Shown piece by piece: positions 49,733 through 62,966 of a stretch of 64,000 nt of DNA. Under the pieces are notes generated by a model that made no database searches, was not told the DNA's origin, and worked only from the letters and a program-made list of their open reading frames with translations. The stretch spans positions 189,906,801 through 189,970,800 of the forward strand of contig JAIOJX010000025.1 of NCBI GenBank assembly GCA_022376925.1. Reading direction: 5' to 3'. The number at the start of each line of letters is the position of its first letter. The first letter of the stretch is position 1. The translations under genes were made by a program, and so were the position numbers. Source of the DNA: Tragulus kanchil. Lineage: Eukaryota; Chordata; Mammalia; Artiodactyla; Tragulidae.

Positions 49733-50110
49733 AAGGGCATTCAGCATGGTTTGTAGGATCTTAGTTCCCAGACCAGGGACTGAACCTAGGCCACTGAGGT
49801 GAGCGTGTAGAGGCCTGACCACAGAACCACCCAGAAAATTCCAACCACTCACTGTTCGTATCTGCCATTGTGTTAGGCTGGGATGGTCACTGTGGGATGT
49901 CCCTGGTGGTCCAGGGTTAGGAGTGTGTCCTCCACTGCCAGGCATGCAGGTTTGATCCTGGTTCCGGAATTAAGCTCCCACATGCTGCAGGGCCACGAGG
50001 CCTGTGTGCCACGACCACGGAGCCTGTGGCCTCTAGAGCCCTTGCTCCACAACTGGACGGAACCTCGCCCAGCAAAGACCCAATGCAGCCAGATACCTAC
50101 GAAAGAAAGA
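49733..50110. mobile_element. Two CHR-type SINE fragments (49733-49830 -, 49893-50110 +)
   Basis: The first carries AGGATCTTAGTTCCCAGACC; the second starts GTCCCTGGTGGTCCAGGGTT and has the GAGCC-type body. Confidence 0.7.
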
Positions 50111-50213
50111 AGGGTTGCTTCCTGCTTTTTCACTGTTTTATCTTTTGTCCACTATTCCTTTCTTATATGTACACATATACATGCAATATGTAAGCATGCT
50201 GTGCGTGTGTGTG

Positions 50214-50745
50214 TCAGTCACTTAGTTCTGTTCGACTCTTTGCAACCCCAAGGACTGTGACCCGCCAGGCTCCTCTGTCCACAGGATTCTCCAGGCAAGA
50301 ATAATGGAGTGGGGGCTTCCCCTGGTGGTCCAGTGGATAAGGACACTGCCTTGCAGTGCAAGGGGCTCCGGGTCGATCCCTGGCCTGGGAAGATCCACGT
50401 GCCGCGGAGCGGCTGGACTGATGTGTCCAATTACCGAGCCGGAGCCCGGGCGCGCATGTGCCCAGAGCTGCTGTTCTGCGACAACAGAGGCCACCGCAAT
50501 GGGAGGCCCGCACGGGCCAAAGAACAAAGATGGATGAAAATAGAGAAATGAAAGACCAATAGAAGTGGCCCGCCCGCTCCCCTCCCTCCCCAACCCGACC
50601 CCCGCCCAAAAACAAATAATAAAATAAAAGAATAATGGGTGGGTTGCCATTTCCTCCTCCAGGGGAACTTTCCGAGCCAGGGATTGAGCCTGAGTCTCTT
50701 GTACTGCAGGTGGATTCTTTACCATCTGAGCTACAGGGAAGTCCC
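50214..50745 (-). mobile_element. Bov-tA SINE interrupted by a younger SINE
   Basis: Bov-A part 50214-50312 (TTCGACTCTTTGCAACCCCA) and its remainder 50639-50745 (TTGCCATTTCCTCCTCCAGG) flank a plus-strand tRNA-headed SINE at 50313-50627. The target duplication is AAGAATAATGG at 50297-50307 and 50628-50638. Confidence 0.9.
50313..50627 (+). mobile_element. Young tRNA-headed SINE, copy 9, nested
   Basis: Full length with the C-rich block and (AATA) tail. One of the best copies for building a consensus. Confidence 0.94.
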
Positions 50746-50812
50746 CTGCAGCATACCCATATACATGCATGCAGTACAGCCATCCACATGCGTACACGCA
50801 CAGTACATGCAG

Positions 50813-51071
50813 GGCTCCCCTGGTGGCCCAGTAGTTAAGAGCCGCCCTGCAGTGCAGCGGACACCGGTTCCGTCCCCGGTCCAGAAAGAGTCCACGTGCC
50901 TCAGGGCTGCTAGCTCCGTGCACCACTACGACTCAGGCCCAGACCCCCCCGAGCCTGTGTCCGCAACAAGAGAAGCCCCACACCACAACCGGAGACCAGC
51001 CCGACGCGGAGCAACGAGAGAATGCCCTCACGAGTGACGATCCAGCAAGCCCAAAACAATAAAAAAAAATT
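50813..51071 (+). mobile_element. CHR-type SINE
   Basis: Head GGGCTCCCCTGGTGGCCCAG, body, A-rich tail at 51056-51071. Confidence 0.85.
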
Positions 51072-51860
51072 AAAGTTGAAAAAATATGAAAGCAACATAA
51101 AACTTGACTATGGTTGCACAACACTATATTATTAGGGATTCCAGAAAACAATTTAATGCTGAAATAACTCTTATCTAGTATGTAGTCCACATTGTGAATG
51201 AAGCTTTGCTATTGTTATATATGAATAAAAAAAAAATCACACTTAAAAAAAATATATATGAAAGCAAGATACCTTTAAAATACACGTGTACATATACACA
51301 ATATACACATATCATTACATACATATACGTATATGCAGCCTGCACACACATATCGCCCAGGTGTGTGTCTTTTCTTTCTTATTGTACTTTCAGTGCATAG
51401 AGGTTATTGAATATATTCAGGTCTATTCAATTTTCCTTTCCTTTATATTCTTCCTTGGTTCTAAGAAAGCCCTTCTGTATGTCCTTGTTTTATACTGAGC
51501 CCTTACCTCCATCCATCTGAGCTCCCCGCATCTTTCCTTTCCTGAACTTTATCTCTCAACTGTTCCACAGATCTGCCTGTCTTTTCCATTACTGCTGCTC
51601 CACAATTCACAGACAGTAGGACCAGGATCACATTTTTAGAAGGTTTAAAAAATTTTTAATCTATTTTTCCAGGAGAGCCAGCCATCATTTTCTTAGAACT
51701 CAGCCTCTTCATCCCTCTGCATATGTCCTTGGGATTCTGATTAGAATTCAGCAGTTAGAAAAGAATTAACATAGTTTTATGTGATAACAAGTCATCACAC
51801 ATCAGTGTGGTAGGTGACTATTCATTCAAGTCTGGCTCTAACCATTAGAAAAGGCTTATA
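51072..51860. other. AT-rich intergenic with alternating purine-pyrimidine run
   Basis: 51284-51350 is a degenerate (CA/TA)n microsatellite. The rest is unclassified. Confidence 0.5.
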
Positions 51861-51901
51861 GGGCTTCCTTGGTAGTCCAGTGGTAAAGCATCCACCTGCC
51901 A

Positions 51902-52144
51902 GGCTTCCGTGGTGGTCCAGTGGGTAAGGACACCGCCTTGGAGTGCAACGGGAAGATCCCACGTGCCACGGAGCGGCTAGACCGATGTGTCCAATTATCG
52001 AGCCGGAGCTCTGGAGCGCATGCGTCCAGAGCTGGTGCTCTGCAGCGAGAGAGGCCAGCACAATGGGAGGCCCACACGGGCCAAAGAACAAAGATGGATG
52101 AAAATAGATAAATGAAAGACCAACAGAAGTGGCCCGCCCGCCCC
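51902..52144 (+). mobile_element. tRNA-headed SINE lacking its B box, copy 10
   Basis: The head runs GGAGTGCAAC directly into GGGAAGATCCC, so the GGTTCGATCCC promoter element is deleted. A short CHR head fragment precedes it at 51861-51899. Confidence 0.85.
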
Positions 52145-53149
52145 CTCACCCCAGCAGCTACTGATCCCGACACCATGAGTCACAACAAAGATCTCGAGTC
52201 TGGCAACTAAGGCTCGACTCAGTCAAAAATATATTAATACTAAATATTAAAAATAAATTCATAGGGGTACTGGCAGAAAAACAGAAATACAGACCAATGG
52301 AACAAGATAGAGAACCCAGAGATAAACCCACGCACCTATGGGTAACTTATTTTTGACAAAGGAGGGGAAAATATAGAATGGGGGCTTCCTTGGTGGTCCA
52401 TTGGTAGGGACACCGCCTTGCATTGCAAGGGGCACCGGTTCGATCCCTGGCCTGGGAAGATACCATGTGCCACGGAGCGGCTGGACCGATGTGTCCAGTT
52501 ACCGAGCCGGAGCTCTGGAGCGCATGTGCCCAGAGCCAGCTCTCTGCAACGACAGAGGCCACCGCGATGGGAGGCCCACAGGAGCCAAAGAACAAAGACG
52601 GATGAAAATAGACAAATGAAAGACCAATAGAAGTGGCCCACCCATCCCCCTCACCCCAGCAGCTACTGATCCCGACACCATGAGTCACAACAAAGATCTC
52701 GAGTCTGGCAACTAAGGCTCGACTCAGTCAAAAATATATTAATACTAAATATTAAAAATAAATTCATAGGGGTACTGGCAGAAAAACAGAAATACAGACC
52801 AATGGAACAAGATAGAGAACCCAGAGATAAACCCACGCACCTATGGGTAACTTATTTTTGACAAAGGAGGGGAAAATATAGAATGGGGGCTTCCTTGGTG
52901 GTCCATTGGTAGGGACACCGCCTTGCATTGCAAGGGGCACCGGTTCGATCCCTGGCCTGGGAAGATACCATGTGCCACGGAGCGGCTGGACCGATGTGTC
53001 CAGTTACCGAGCCGGAGCTCTGGAGCGCATGTGCCCAGAGCCAGCTCTCTGCAACGACAGAGGCCACCGCGATGGGAGGCCCACAGGAGCCAAAGAACAA
53101 AGACGGATGAAAATAGACAAATGAAAGACCAATAGAAGTGGCCCACCCA
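52140..53149. repeat. 505-bp tandem duplication (52140-52644 / 52645-53149)
   Basis: Offset 505 bp. Each unit holds a short unique piece (CAGCAGCTACTGATCCCGAC...), an L1 ORF2 fragment and most of a SINE. The joint lies within homologous SINE C-rich tails, so unequal exchange or a repeat-driven misjoin are both possible. Confidence 0.85.
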
Positions 53150-53778
53150 CTCCCCTCCCTCCCCAACCCGACCCCCCCCCCAAAATAAATAAATAAATAA
53201 ATGTTTAAAAAAGAAAAAGAAAATATAGAATGGGACAAAGACAGCCTCTTCAACAAATGGTGCTGGGACAACTGGACAGTTACATGCAAAAAAATGAAGT
53301 TGGAACATTCCCTGACACCACACAAAGGTCAACTCAAAATGGATTAAAGACCTAAATGTAAGACCAGAAACCATCAAACTCTTAGAGGAGAATATAGGCA
53401 AAACACTCAAGGACATAAATCAAAGCAAGATCTTCCATGACCCGCCTACTAGAATAGCGGAACTGAAAACAAAAACTAACACGTGGGACCTAATGAAACT
53501 TAAAAGCTTTTGTACAGCAAAAGAAACTATAAAAAAGCTGATCAGACAACCCACAGAATGGGAGAAGACCACAGAAAATGAAACAACAGACAAAGAATTA
53601 ATCTCCAAAATCTACAAGCAACTCAGACAACTCAACATCTGAAAAATGAACCACCTAATCAAGAAGTGGGAAAAGGATCTAAACAGACACCTCTCCAAAG
53701 AGGACAAACAGATGGCCTCAAACAAACACGTGAAATGATGCTCAACCTTGCTTATAATTAGAGAAATGCAAATCAAAG
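52261..53778 (+). mobile_element. L1 ORF2 3' fragment, interrupted by SINE
   Basis: Plus-strand L1: ORF2 C-terminal blocks before 52383 and after 53220, ending in the [17 protein letters not shown] region and stopping near 53778 without a 3' UTR. A SINE (52887-53219; duplicate 52383-52644) sits inside it with the 15-bp target duplication AAAATATAGAATGGG. Confidence 0.9.
52887..53219 (+). mobile_element. Young tRNA-headed SINE, copy 11, nested in L1
   Basis: Full length, (AATA)n tail, target duplication at 52873-52887 / 53220-53234. Confidence 0.94.
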
Positions 53779-54600
53779 AGAGAAAAGCTGTTTCTTGAAG
53801 CCCACACGTTAAGAAACACAGATGTAGGGGGGTGGAGCTAAGATGGCGGCGTAGAAGGACGTGCACTCATCTCTCCTGCAAAATCGCCTGAATTGCGATG
53901 AGTTCCTGGGAAACCATCGACAAAAGGAGGTTGGATCTGATCACAGAGAGGACACCCCACATCGAAGAACAAAGGAGAAGCCGCATCAAGACGGTAGGAG
54001 GGGCGCAATCGCACTTTTAAAAGGCAAACCTCATACCCGCCGGAGAGGCTGGGCGGGCCAAAGCCGCAAAGCCTGTTGCAGATCAAAACCCGGGAGAGGA
54101 GCACTGACACCCACAAGGGACTGAGCCAGACCTGCTTTGGAGGGTCCAGGTGCCCCCTTGAGCTAGAAGTGCCCTTGAGCAGGCCTCGGAAGGGCGGCAC
54201 TCAGTTCCCTTTGGAGGAGGTTACCATTAACCCGATCACAGAGCCGCCGAGGAGGACTGGAAAGTCTCTGCGCACTGTGATCAGGGAGAGAGGAATAGCG
54301 ACCAGACTCACCTCTGAGTAACCTGACGTCTCCCGCGGTGGCGGGGGTCGACGGTGGCCTGCAGCAGGGTCGGGGTCACTGCGGAAGTGCTTCCCATAGA
54401 GCGTGTGGGAATAAATCCTTTGTGAGACAGACAACATTTTCCCTACTGTAGTTTGGCTGCTGGTCAAACTGCAGGGCTGCTGGTCAAGCTACAGGGAGGG
54501 AATTTAGCTCCACCCAGCAAGGAAAGGGATTTGGATTAAGAAACTCCCAGGGCCAGCCTGGGCGGGCCTTTTAGTTCTGGAATAGGCCGAAACAAACAAG

Positions 54601-56791
54601 CAGTCAAAGAGGTCTTCAGATCCAACCACTGCCAGAGGCAAGAGAAAGACTGATAATTCCTGAATAGTCAGCAAGAGACAGAAGACCAGAAACACTATTT
54701 TCACGTTTTGTCTGAAGCTGGAGTTACCGCTGGACTTTAAAATTTCATTTTTTGTATTGTGTTACTTTGTTTCAATTTTTTTTTTTTCTCTTTTTTCCAA
54801 ACCCACTCAGTGCACCCACCGCTTTTTTTTTCTTTTTTTTTTTTCTTTTCTTGGGGGTGTGTGTGAGAGAGTGGGTGTGTTCATTTCCTTCACTGAATTC
54901 TATTGAAGCTACTAATCTTATCAGTAAGACTGAATATAATTCAAGTTTACAAAAATTTTTTTTTTCTTTTTCCTTTTAAACCACACATTTTATTTTGGTA
55001 TAAACTTCTGGTTCCCCATTGGCCTTTTAAGGTTCTGTGGGATTTTGTTTTTATTATTTTTCCTTTGTTTTTCTATATTTTTCTATAAAATTTAGATTTT
55101 TTAATTTTTAACAATTTTTCATTTGTGCTACTACTTCCCCTATAATTCTTTGCTTTCTCTGAAGCTCCTTTCCTATAGCACTAAATTCTAATACATCCAA
55201 ATCTTTATCTCCCTATATTTAACTTTGCAATATTATTCTCTATTTCTCTTCTATCCTCCCTTTCTCTTTTTCCCTTTCCCCACCATATTTCTTTTTTTTT
55301 AAAAAAAAAATATTTATTTATTTATTTATTTTGGGTGGGTGTCGGGTTGGGGATGGAGGGGAGCGGGCCGGCCACTGCTATTGGTCTTCCATTTCTCTAT
55401 TTTTCATCCATCTTTGTTCTCTGGCTCCTGCGGGCCTCCCATCGCTGGTGGCATCTGTTGTCGCAGAGCTCCGGCTCTAGGCGCATGCGCTCCAGAGCTC
55501 CGGCTCGGTGACTGGACACATCAGTCCAGCTGCTCTGCAGCACGTGGGATCTTCCCAGGCCAGGGATCGAACCGGCGCCCCTTGCACTGCAAGGCGGTGT
55601 CCCTATCCACTGGGGGGCCCACCATATTTCTTAGTCTGTTCTGTCCTCATTGCCTTATCCCCAACGGGATGCCTGCTTTCCTACACAACTTAGATTTAAC
55701 TGCAAACAGCAGTCAAAGAGGTCTTCAGATCCAACCACTGCCAGAGGCAAGAGAAAGACTGATAATTCCTGAATAGTCAGCAAGAGACAGAAGACCAGAA
55801 ACACTATTTTCACGTTTTGTCTGAAGCTGGAGTTACCGCTGGACTTTAAAATTTCATTTTTTGTATTGTGTTACTTTGTTTCAATTTTTTTTTTTTCTCT
55901 TTTTTCCAAACCCACTCAGTGCACCCACCGCTTTTTTTTTCTTTTTTTTTTTTCTTTTCTTGGGGGTGTGTGTGAGAGAGTGGGTGTGTTCATTTCCTTC
56001 ACTGAATTCTATTGAAGCTACTAATCTTATCAGTAAGACTGAATATAATTCAAGTTTACAAAAATTTTTTTTTTCTTTTTCCTTTTAAACCACACATTTT
56101 ATTTTGGTATAAACTTCTGGTTCCCCATTGGCCTTTTAAGGTTCTGTGGGGATTTTGTTTTTTATTATTTTTGCTTTGTTTTTTCTATATTTTTCTATAA
56201 AATTTAGATTTTTTAATTTTTAACAATTTTTCATTTGTGCTACTACTTCCCCTATAATTCTTTGCTTTCTCTGAAGCTCCTTTCCTATAGCACTAAATTC
56301 TAATACATCCAAATCTTTATCTCCCTATATTTAACTTTGCAATATTATTCTCTATTTCTCTTCTATCCTCCCTTTCTCTTTTTCCCTTTCCCCACCATAT
56401 TTCTTTTTTTTTAAAAAAAAAATATTTATTTATTTATTTATTTTGGGTGGGTGTCGGGTTGGGGATGGAGGGGAGCGGGCCGGCCACTGCTATTGGTCTT
56501 CCATTTCTCTATTTTTCATCCATCTTTGTTCTCTGGCTCCTGCGGGCCTCCCATCGCGGTGGCCTCTGTTGTCGCAGAGCTCCGGCTCTAGGCGCATGCG
56601 CTCCAGAGCTCCGGCTCGGTGACTGGACACATCAGTCCAGCTGCTCTGCAGCACGTGGGATCTTCCCAGGCCAGGGATCGAACCGGCGCCCCTTGCACTG
56701 CAAGGCGGTGTCCCTATCCACTGGACCACCAGGGGAAGCCCCCCACCATATTTCTTAGTCTGTTCTGTCCTCATTGCCTTATCCCCAACGG
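54601..56791. repeat. Tandem duplication L (54601-55668 / 55710-56791)
   Basis: Offset 1,109 bp, in the L1 5' UTR. The tail of copy 1 is degraded: the SINE head reads CCACTGGGGGGCCCACC where copy 2 has an intact head followed by CCCCACCATATTTCTT. Confidence 0.92.
56406..56740 (-). mobile_element. Young tRNA-headed SINE, copy 12, in the L1 5' UTR (damaged duplicate 55297-55617)
   Basis: Perfect 16-bp target duplication CCCCACCATATTTCTT at 56390-56405 and 56741-56756, so this SINE is younger than the L1. Confidence 0.95.
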
Positions 56792-57360
56792 GGATCCTGC
56801 TCTAGCATTATTCTCCAATTGGTGCTCTACTTAGTTTGCTTATTAACTGGTGGATATCATTCTTGGATTTCTCTATTCACCGTGCTAATGTATTGTACTG
56901 TATTTTTGATTGGAATGCTTGGGTTATGTTATAGCTGTATATGTTTATGTGTATAATTCAATATGCTACATAGTACTTGCATAATTTTTAAATTGCCATT
57001 TGTCAAAGGTATACCTTCTGTTTCTCATTTGCATATATATGTTTTAATATCATTTAATGCCATAACAAACCAGCCGTGAAATCTTCATTCCCTGGTCAGG
57101 CAACAAGCCCCGGGGTTTTAAGGAGGGTGCCCTGACTCCAAAACTCTACAATACTAGAGAACGCCTAACACTAAAGAGCAGTATACAAGTGAGAACACCA
57201 ACAAAGGTAATCACTTGTATGCAAGTCCTGACATCACCCAATCACCAGCATCACCCAGAATAAGAAGCCCCATCCAAACAACAAATACCAACAGACGTAA
57301 CTCAAAGTCTGGGAAAAGGAAATCCCAAACAGAGTCAGTTCTAAAAAATTAATAATAACA

Positions 57361-58265
57361 ATGAAACGGCAGAGAAATACCACACAAGTGAAGGAACAAT
57401 CCACAAACACACAAGATCAAATTAATGAAGAGAATTTGGACAAACTTTCTGAAAGTGATTTCAGAAGAATGATAGTAAAGATGATCAAAGACACTGAAAA
57501 CAGAATTTCAGAGAAATTGCAAGATACAACTAACACACTGAATAAAGAAATACAAGAACTTACCAAAAAAGTAACAGAGACAAACAACTCAATTGCTGAA
57601 CTGAAAAACACTGTAGAAGGAATCAAGAGCAGAGTATCTGAGACAGAAGACCGGATAAGTGAGCTGGAAGATAAAATGGTGGAAGTAACTGCTGAAAACA
57701 GACTCTAGCTCAAAGAATGAAAAGAGCAGAGGACAGCCTCAGAGACCTCTGGGATAATATCAAACGCACCAATATTCGAATTATAGGGGTTCCAGAAGAA
57801 GAAGAAAAAAAGAAAGGCTATGAGAAAATTTTTGAAGAGATTATAGTTGAAAATTTCCCCAACATGGGAAAAGAAATAGTCAATCAAGTCCAAGAAGCAC
57901 AAAGAGTACCAAACAGAATCAATCCGAGAAGAAACACACCAAGACACATATTAATGAAGTTAACACAAATTAAACACAAAGATAGAATTCTCAAAGCAGC
58001 AAGGGAAAAGCAACTAGTGACATACAAGGGAAAGCCCATCCGCTTAACAGCTGATCTTTCAACAGAAACTCTGCAGGCCAGAAGGGAATGGCAGGACACA
58101 TTTAAACGGCTGAAAGAGAATAATCTGCAACCAAGAATCCTCTACCCTGCAAGGATCTCATTCAAAATTGATGGAGAAATCAAAAGCTTTACAGACAAGC
58201 AAAAATTAAAAGAATTTAGTCACACCAAACCAGCCTTACAACAAGTGTTAAAGGGACTTATATAG
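57361..58265 (+). pseudogene. L1 ORF1 (RNA-binding chaperone), broken
   Basis: Residues 1-115 (57361-57708) form the N-terminus and coiled coil (heptads around NRISEKLQDTTNTLNKEIQE), ending at an in-frame TAG. The RRM and C-terminal domain continue in another frame (57717-58265: DNIKRTNIRIIGVPEEEE, ARREWQDTF, LYPARISFKIDGE). One frame break near 57705 separates them. The duplicate at 58493-59395 has the same break plus a further one near 58940. Confidence 0.9.
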
Positions 58266-59600
58266 ACAACAAGTATAGAAGGAGAAGATCCACGAAACAA
58301 ACCCATCATAACATCTAAGAAGATGACAATAGGATCATTTGTATCAATAATTACTTTGAATGTCAATGGACTAAACGCCCCAACCAAAAGACACAGAGTG
58401 GCGGAATGGATCCAAAAACACGACCCATACATATGCTGCCTCCAGGAAACTCATTTCAGACCTAGAGAAATCAAAGACCCAAATTTAAAATTTTGAAACG
58501 GCAGAGAAATACCACACAAGTGAAGGAACAATCCACAAACACACAAGATCAAATTAATGAAGAGAATTTGGACAAACTTTCTGAAAGTGATTTCAGAAGA
58601 ATGATAGTAAAGATGATCAAAGACACTGAAAACAGAATTTCAGAGAAATTGCAAGATACAACTAACACACTGAATAAAGAAATACAAGAACTTACCAAAA
58701 AAGTAACAGAGACAAACAACTCAATTGCTGAACTAAAAAACACTGTAGAAGGAATCAAGAGCAGAGTATCTGAGACAGAAGACCGGATAAGTGAGCTGGA
58801 AGATAAAATGGTGGAAGTAACTGCTGAAAACAGACTCTAGCTCAAAGAATGAAAAGAGCAGAGGACAGCCTCAGAGACCTCTGGGATAATATCAAACACA
58901 CCAATATTCGAATTATAGAGGTTCCAGAAGAAGAAGAAAAAGAAAGGCTATGAGAGAATTTTTGAAGAGATTATTGTTGAAAATTTCCCCAACATGGGAA
59001 AAGAAATAGTCAATCAAGTCCAAGAAGCGCAAAGAGTACCACACAGAATCAATCCGAGAAGAAACACACCAAGACACATATTAATGAAGTTAACACAAAT
59101 TAAACACAAAGATAGAATTCTCAAAGCAGCAAGGGAAAAGCAACTAGTGACATACAAGGGAAAGCCCATCCGCTTAACAGCTGATCTTTCAACAGAAACT
59201 CTGCAGGCCAGAAGGGAATGGCAGGACACATTTAAACGGCTGAAAGAGAATAATCTGCAACCAAGAATCCTCTACCCTGCAAGGATCTCATTCAAAATTG
59301 ATGGAGAAATCAAAAGCTTTACAGACAAGCAAAAATTAAAAGAATTTAGTCACACCAAACCAGCCTTACAACAAGTGTTAAAGGGACTTATATAGACAAC
59401 AAGTATAGAAGGAGAAGATCCACGAAACAAACCCATCATAACATCTAAGAAGATGACAATAGGATCATTTGTATCAATAATTACTTTGAATGTCAATGGA
59501 CTAAACGCCCCAACCAAAAGACACAGAGTGGCGGAATGGATCCAAAAACACGACCCATACATATGCTGCCTCCAGGAAACTCATTTCAGACCTAGAGACA
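57362..59600. repeat. Tandem duplication M (57362-58468 / 58494-59600)
   Basis: Offset 1,132 bp. It doubles ORF1 and the first residues of ORF2. The 25-base linker (AATCAAAGACCCAAATTTAA...) does not fit either copy. Confidence 0.92.
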
Positions 59601-61551
59601 CTCATAGACTGAAAGTGAGAGGCTGGAAAAAGATATTCCATGCAAATGGAACCCAAAAGAAAGCTGGAGTAGCAATCCTCATATCAGATAAAATAGATTT
59701 TAAAGTAAAGAAGATTCTAAGAGACAAGGCAGGTCACTACATCATGATTAAGGGATCCATCCAAGAAGAAGACATAACAATCATAAATATCTATGCTCCC
59801 AACGCAGGAGCACCCCTATACATAAGACAAACACTTTCAGACATAAAAGAAGACATTGACAGCAACACAATCATAGTAGGAGACTTTAACACTCCTCTCA
59901 CACCAATGGACAGATCATCCAAACAGAAAATTAATAAAGAAACACAAGCCTTAAATGCCACACTAGAAGAAATGGACCTCATTGATATCTTTAGGACTTT
60001 CCATCCAAAAGCAGAAGAATACACTTTCTTCTCAAGTGCTCACGGAACATTCTCCAGGATAGACCTCATCTCGGGCCACAAATCAATCCTCAGTCAATTC
60101 AAGAAAACTGAAATTCTATCAACCATCTTCTCGGACCACAATGCAGTGAGACTAGAGATCAACTACAGCATAAAAAGACACAAACACATGGAGATTAAAC
60201 AACACATACCTAAAAAACCAACTGATCATTGAGGAAATCAAAGGAGAAATAAGAAAATTCCTAGAAGAAAATGACAATGAACACACGACAGTGCAAAACC
60301 TATGGGATACTGCAAAAGCAGTTCTAAGAGGGAAGTTTATAGCAATTCAATCCCACCTCAAGAAACTAGGAAAATCTCAAACAGACGACCTTACCTTACG
60401 CTTAAAACAACTGTCAACAAAGAAAAATAGAAAGTCCTCTATGCAGAAAAGATCCTTTACAGACAAGCAAAAATTAAAAGAATTTAGTCACACCAAACCA
60501 GCCTTACAACAAGTGTTAAAGGGACTTATATAGACAACAAGTATAGAAGGAGAAGATCCACGAAACAAACCCATCATAACATCTAAGAAGATGACAATAG
60601 GATCATTTGTATCAATAATTACTTTGAATGTCAATGGACTAAACGCCCCAACCAAAAGACACAGAGTGGCGGAATGGATCCAAAAACACGACCCATACAT
60701 ATGCTGCCTCCAGGAAACTCATTTCAGACCTAGAGACACTCATAGACTGAAAGTGAGAGGCTGGAAAAAGATATTCCATGCAAATGGAACCCAAAAGAAA
60801 GCTGGAGTAGCAATCCTCATATCAGATAAAATAGATTTTAAAGTAAAGAAGATTCTAAGAGACAAGGCAGGTCACTACATCATGATTAAGGGATCCATCC
60901 AAGAAGAAGACATAACAATCATAAATATCTATGCTCCCAACGCAGGAGCACCCCTATACATAAGACAAACACTTTCAGACATAAAAGAAGACATTGACAG
61001 CAACACAATCATAGTAGGAGACTTTAACACTCCTCTCACACCAATGGACAGATCATCCAAACAGAAAATTAATAAAGAAACACAAGCCTTAAATGCCACA
61101 CTAGAAGAAATGGACCTCATTGATATCTTTAGGACTTTCCATCCAAAAGCAGAAGAATACACTTTCTTCTCAAGTGCTCACGGAACATTCTCCAGGATAG
61201 ACCTCATCTCGGGCCACAAATCAATCCTCAGTCAATTCAAGAAAACTGAAATTCTATCAACCATCTTCTCGGACCACAATGCAGTGAGACTAGAGATCAA
61301 CTACAGCATAAAAAGACACAAACTCATGGCGATTAAACAACACATACCTAAAAAACCAACTGATCATTGAGGAAATCAAAGGAGAAATAAGAAAATTCCT
61401 AGAAGAAAATGACAATGAACACACGACAGTGCAAAACCTATGGGATACTGCAAAAGCAGTTCTAAGAGGGAAGTTTATAGCAATTCAATCCCACCTCAAG
61501 AAACTAGGAAAATCTCAAACAGACGACCTTACCTTACGCTTAAAACAACTG
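59317..61551. repeat. Tandem duplication N (59317-60411 / 60455-61551)
   Basis: Offset 1,138 bp. It doubles the ORF1 end and the ORF2 endonuclease. The 43-base linker (60412-60454) resembles other L1 ORF2 sequence but is out of place. Confidence 0.92.
60591..61370 (+). pseudogene. L1 ORF2 endonuclease domain (duplicate 59453-60232)
   Basis: A 259-codon open frame with the APE-type endonuclease: SIITLNVNGLNAPTKRHR, QETHF, VGDFNTPL and SDHNAV, the catalytic and Mg-binding blocks, all present. It then stops at TGA after PKKPTDH because of a frame break. Both copies share the break, so it is not caused by the duplication joint. This domain nicks target DNA for L1 integration. Confidence 0.92.
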
Positions 61552-62966
61552 GAGAAAGAAGAACAAAACACCCCAAAGCCAGCAGAAGAAGGGAAATCAT
61601 AAAGATCAGAGCAGAAATAAATGAAAAAGAAACAAAAGAAACAATAGTAAAGATAAATAAAACAAAAAGCTGGTTCTTCGAAAAAGTCAATAAAATTGAC
61701 ACACCACTGGCCAGACTCATCAAGAAAAAGAGAGAGAAGAACCAGATCACCAAAATCAAAAATGAAAAAGGAGAGATTACAACAGATAATGCAGAAATCC
61801 AAAGGATTCTAAGAGACTATTATGAACAACTCTATGGCAACAAACTGGACAACCTGGAAGAAATGGACAGTTTCTTAGAGAAGATTAATCTCCCAAGACT
61901 CAACCAGGAAGAAATAGAAAATATGAACAAGCCAATCACAAGCTCAGAAATCGACCTTGTGATCAAAAGTCTACCCCAAAATAAAAGCCCAGGGCCAGAT
62001 GGTTTCACAAGTGAATTCTACCAAACATTTAAAGAAGAGCTAATGCCTGTCCTTCTAAAACTCTTCCAAAAAATTGCCCAGGAAGGAACACTTCCAAACA
62101 CATTCTACGAGGCCACCATCACCCTGATACCAAAGCCAGGCAAAGACATCACAAAAAAAGAAAATTATAGGCCAATCTCACTGATGAATCTAGATGCCAA
62201 AATCCTCAACAAAATCCTAGCAAACAGAATTCAGCAACACATCAAAAAGCTCATTCATCACGATCAAGTTGGGTTCATCCCAGGCATGCAAGGATTCTTC
62301 AACATCCGCAAATCAATCAATGTGATACACCATATCAACAAATTGAGAGACAAAAATCACATGATCATCTCAATAGATGCAGAAAAAGCCTTTGACAAAG
62401 TACAGCATCCATTTATGATAAACACTCTTCAAAAAATGGGCATAGAAGGAACTTATCTTAACATAGTGAAAGCCATATATGAGAAGCCCACAGCGAACCT
62501 TATCCTCAATGGTGAAAAACTCAAAGCATTCCCTCTAAGATAAGGAACAAGACAGGGGTGTCCACTTTCACCACTACTATTCAACATAGTCCTGGAAGTT
62601 CTAGCAACAGCAATAAGAGAAGAGAAAGAAATCAAAGGAATCCAGATTGGAAAAGAAGAAGTCAAACTCTCTCTATTTGCAGATGACATGATATTATACA
62701 TACAAAATCCCAAAGACACTATTACAAAACTACTAGAGTTAATCAGCGAATTCAGCAAAGTCACAGGATACAAAATCAATATACAGAAATCACTGGCATT
62801 CCTATACACAAACAATGAAAAATCAGAAAATGAAATCAAAGAGGCAATCCCCTTCACCATCGCAACCAAAAGAATCAAATATCTAGGAATAAACCTACCC
62901 AAAGAAACAAAAGAACTGTACACCGAAAATTACAAGACACTCATGGAGACATTAAAGAAGAGTTAA
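61440..62966 (+). pseudogene. L1 ORF2 reverse transcriptase region
   Basis: True ORF2 sequence in this frame begins near 61585 ([15 protein letters not shown]). The N-terminal 48 codons of the open frame are out of frame. RT blocks follow: [53 protein letters not shown] at 62541-62543 replaces the serine of [13 protein letters not shown], after which the same frame goes on to the catalytic FADD box (62676-62687). A one-base loss near 62953 stops the frame at 62966. The C-terminal zinc-knuckle side continues in a further frame to the window end. Confidence 0.92.
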
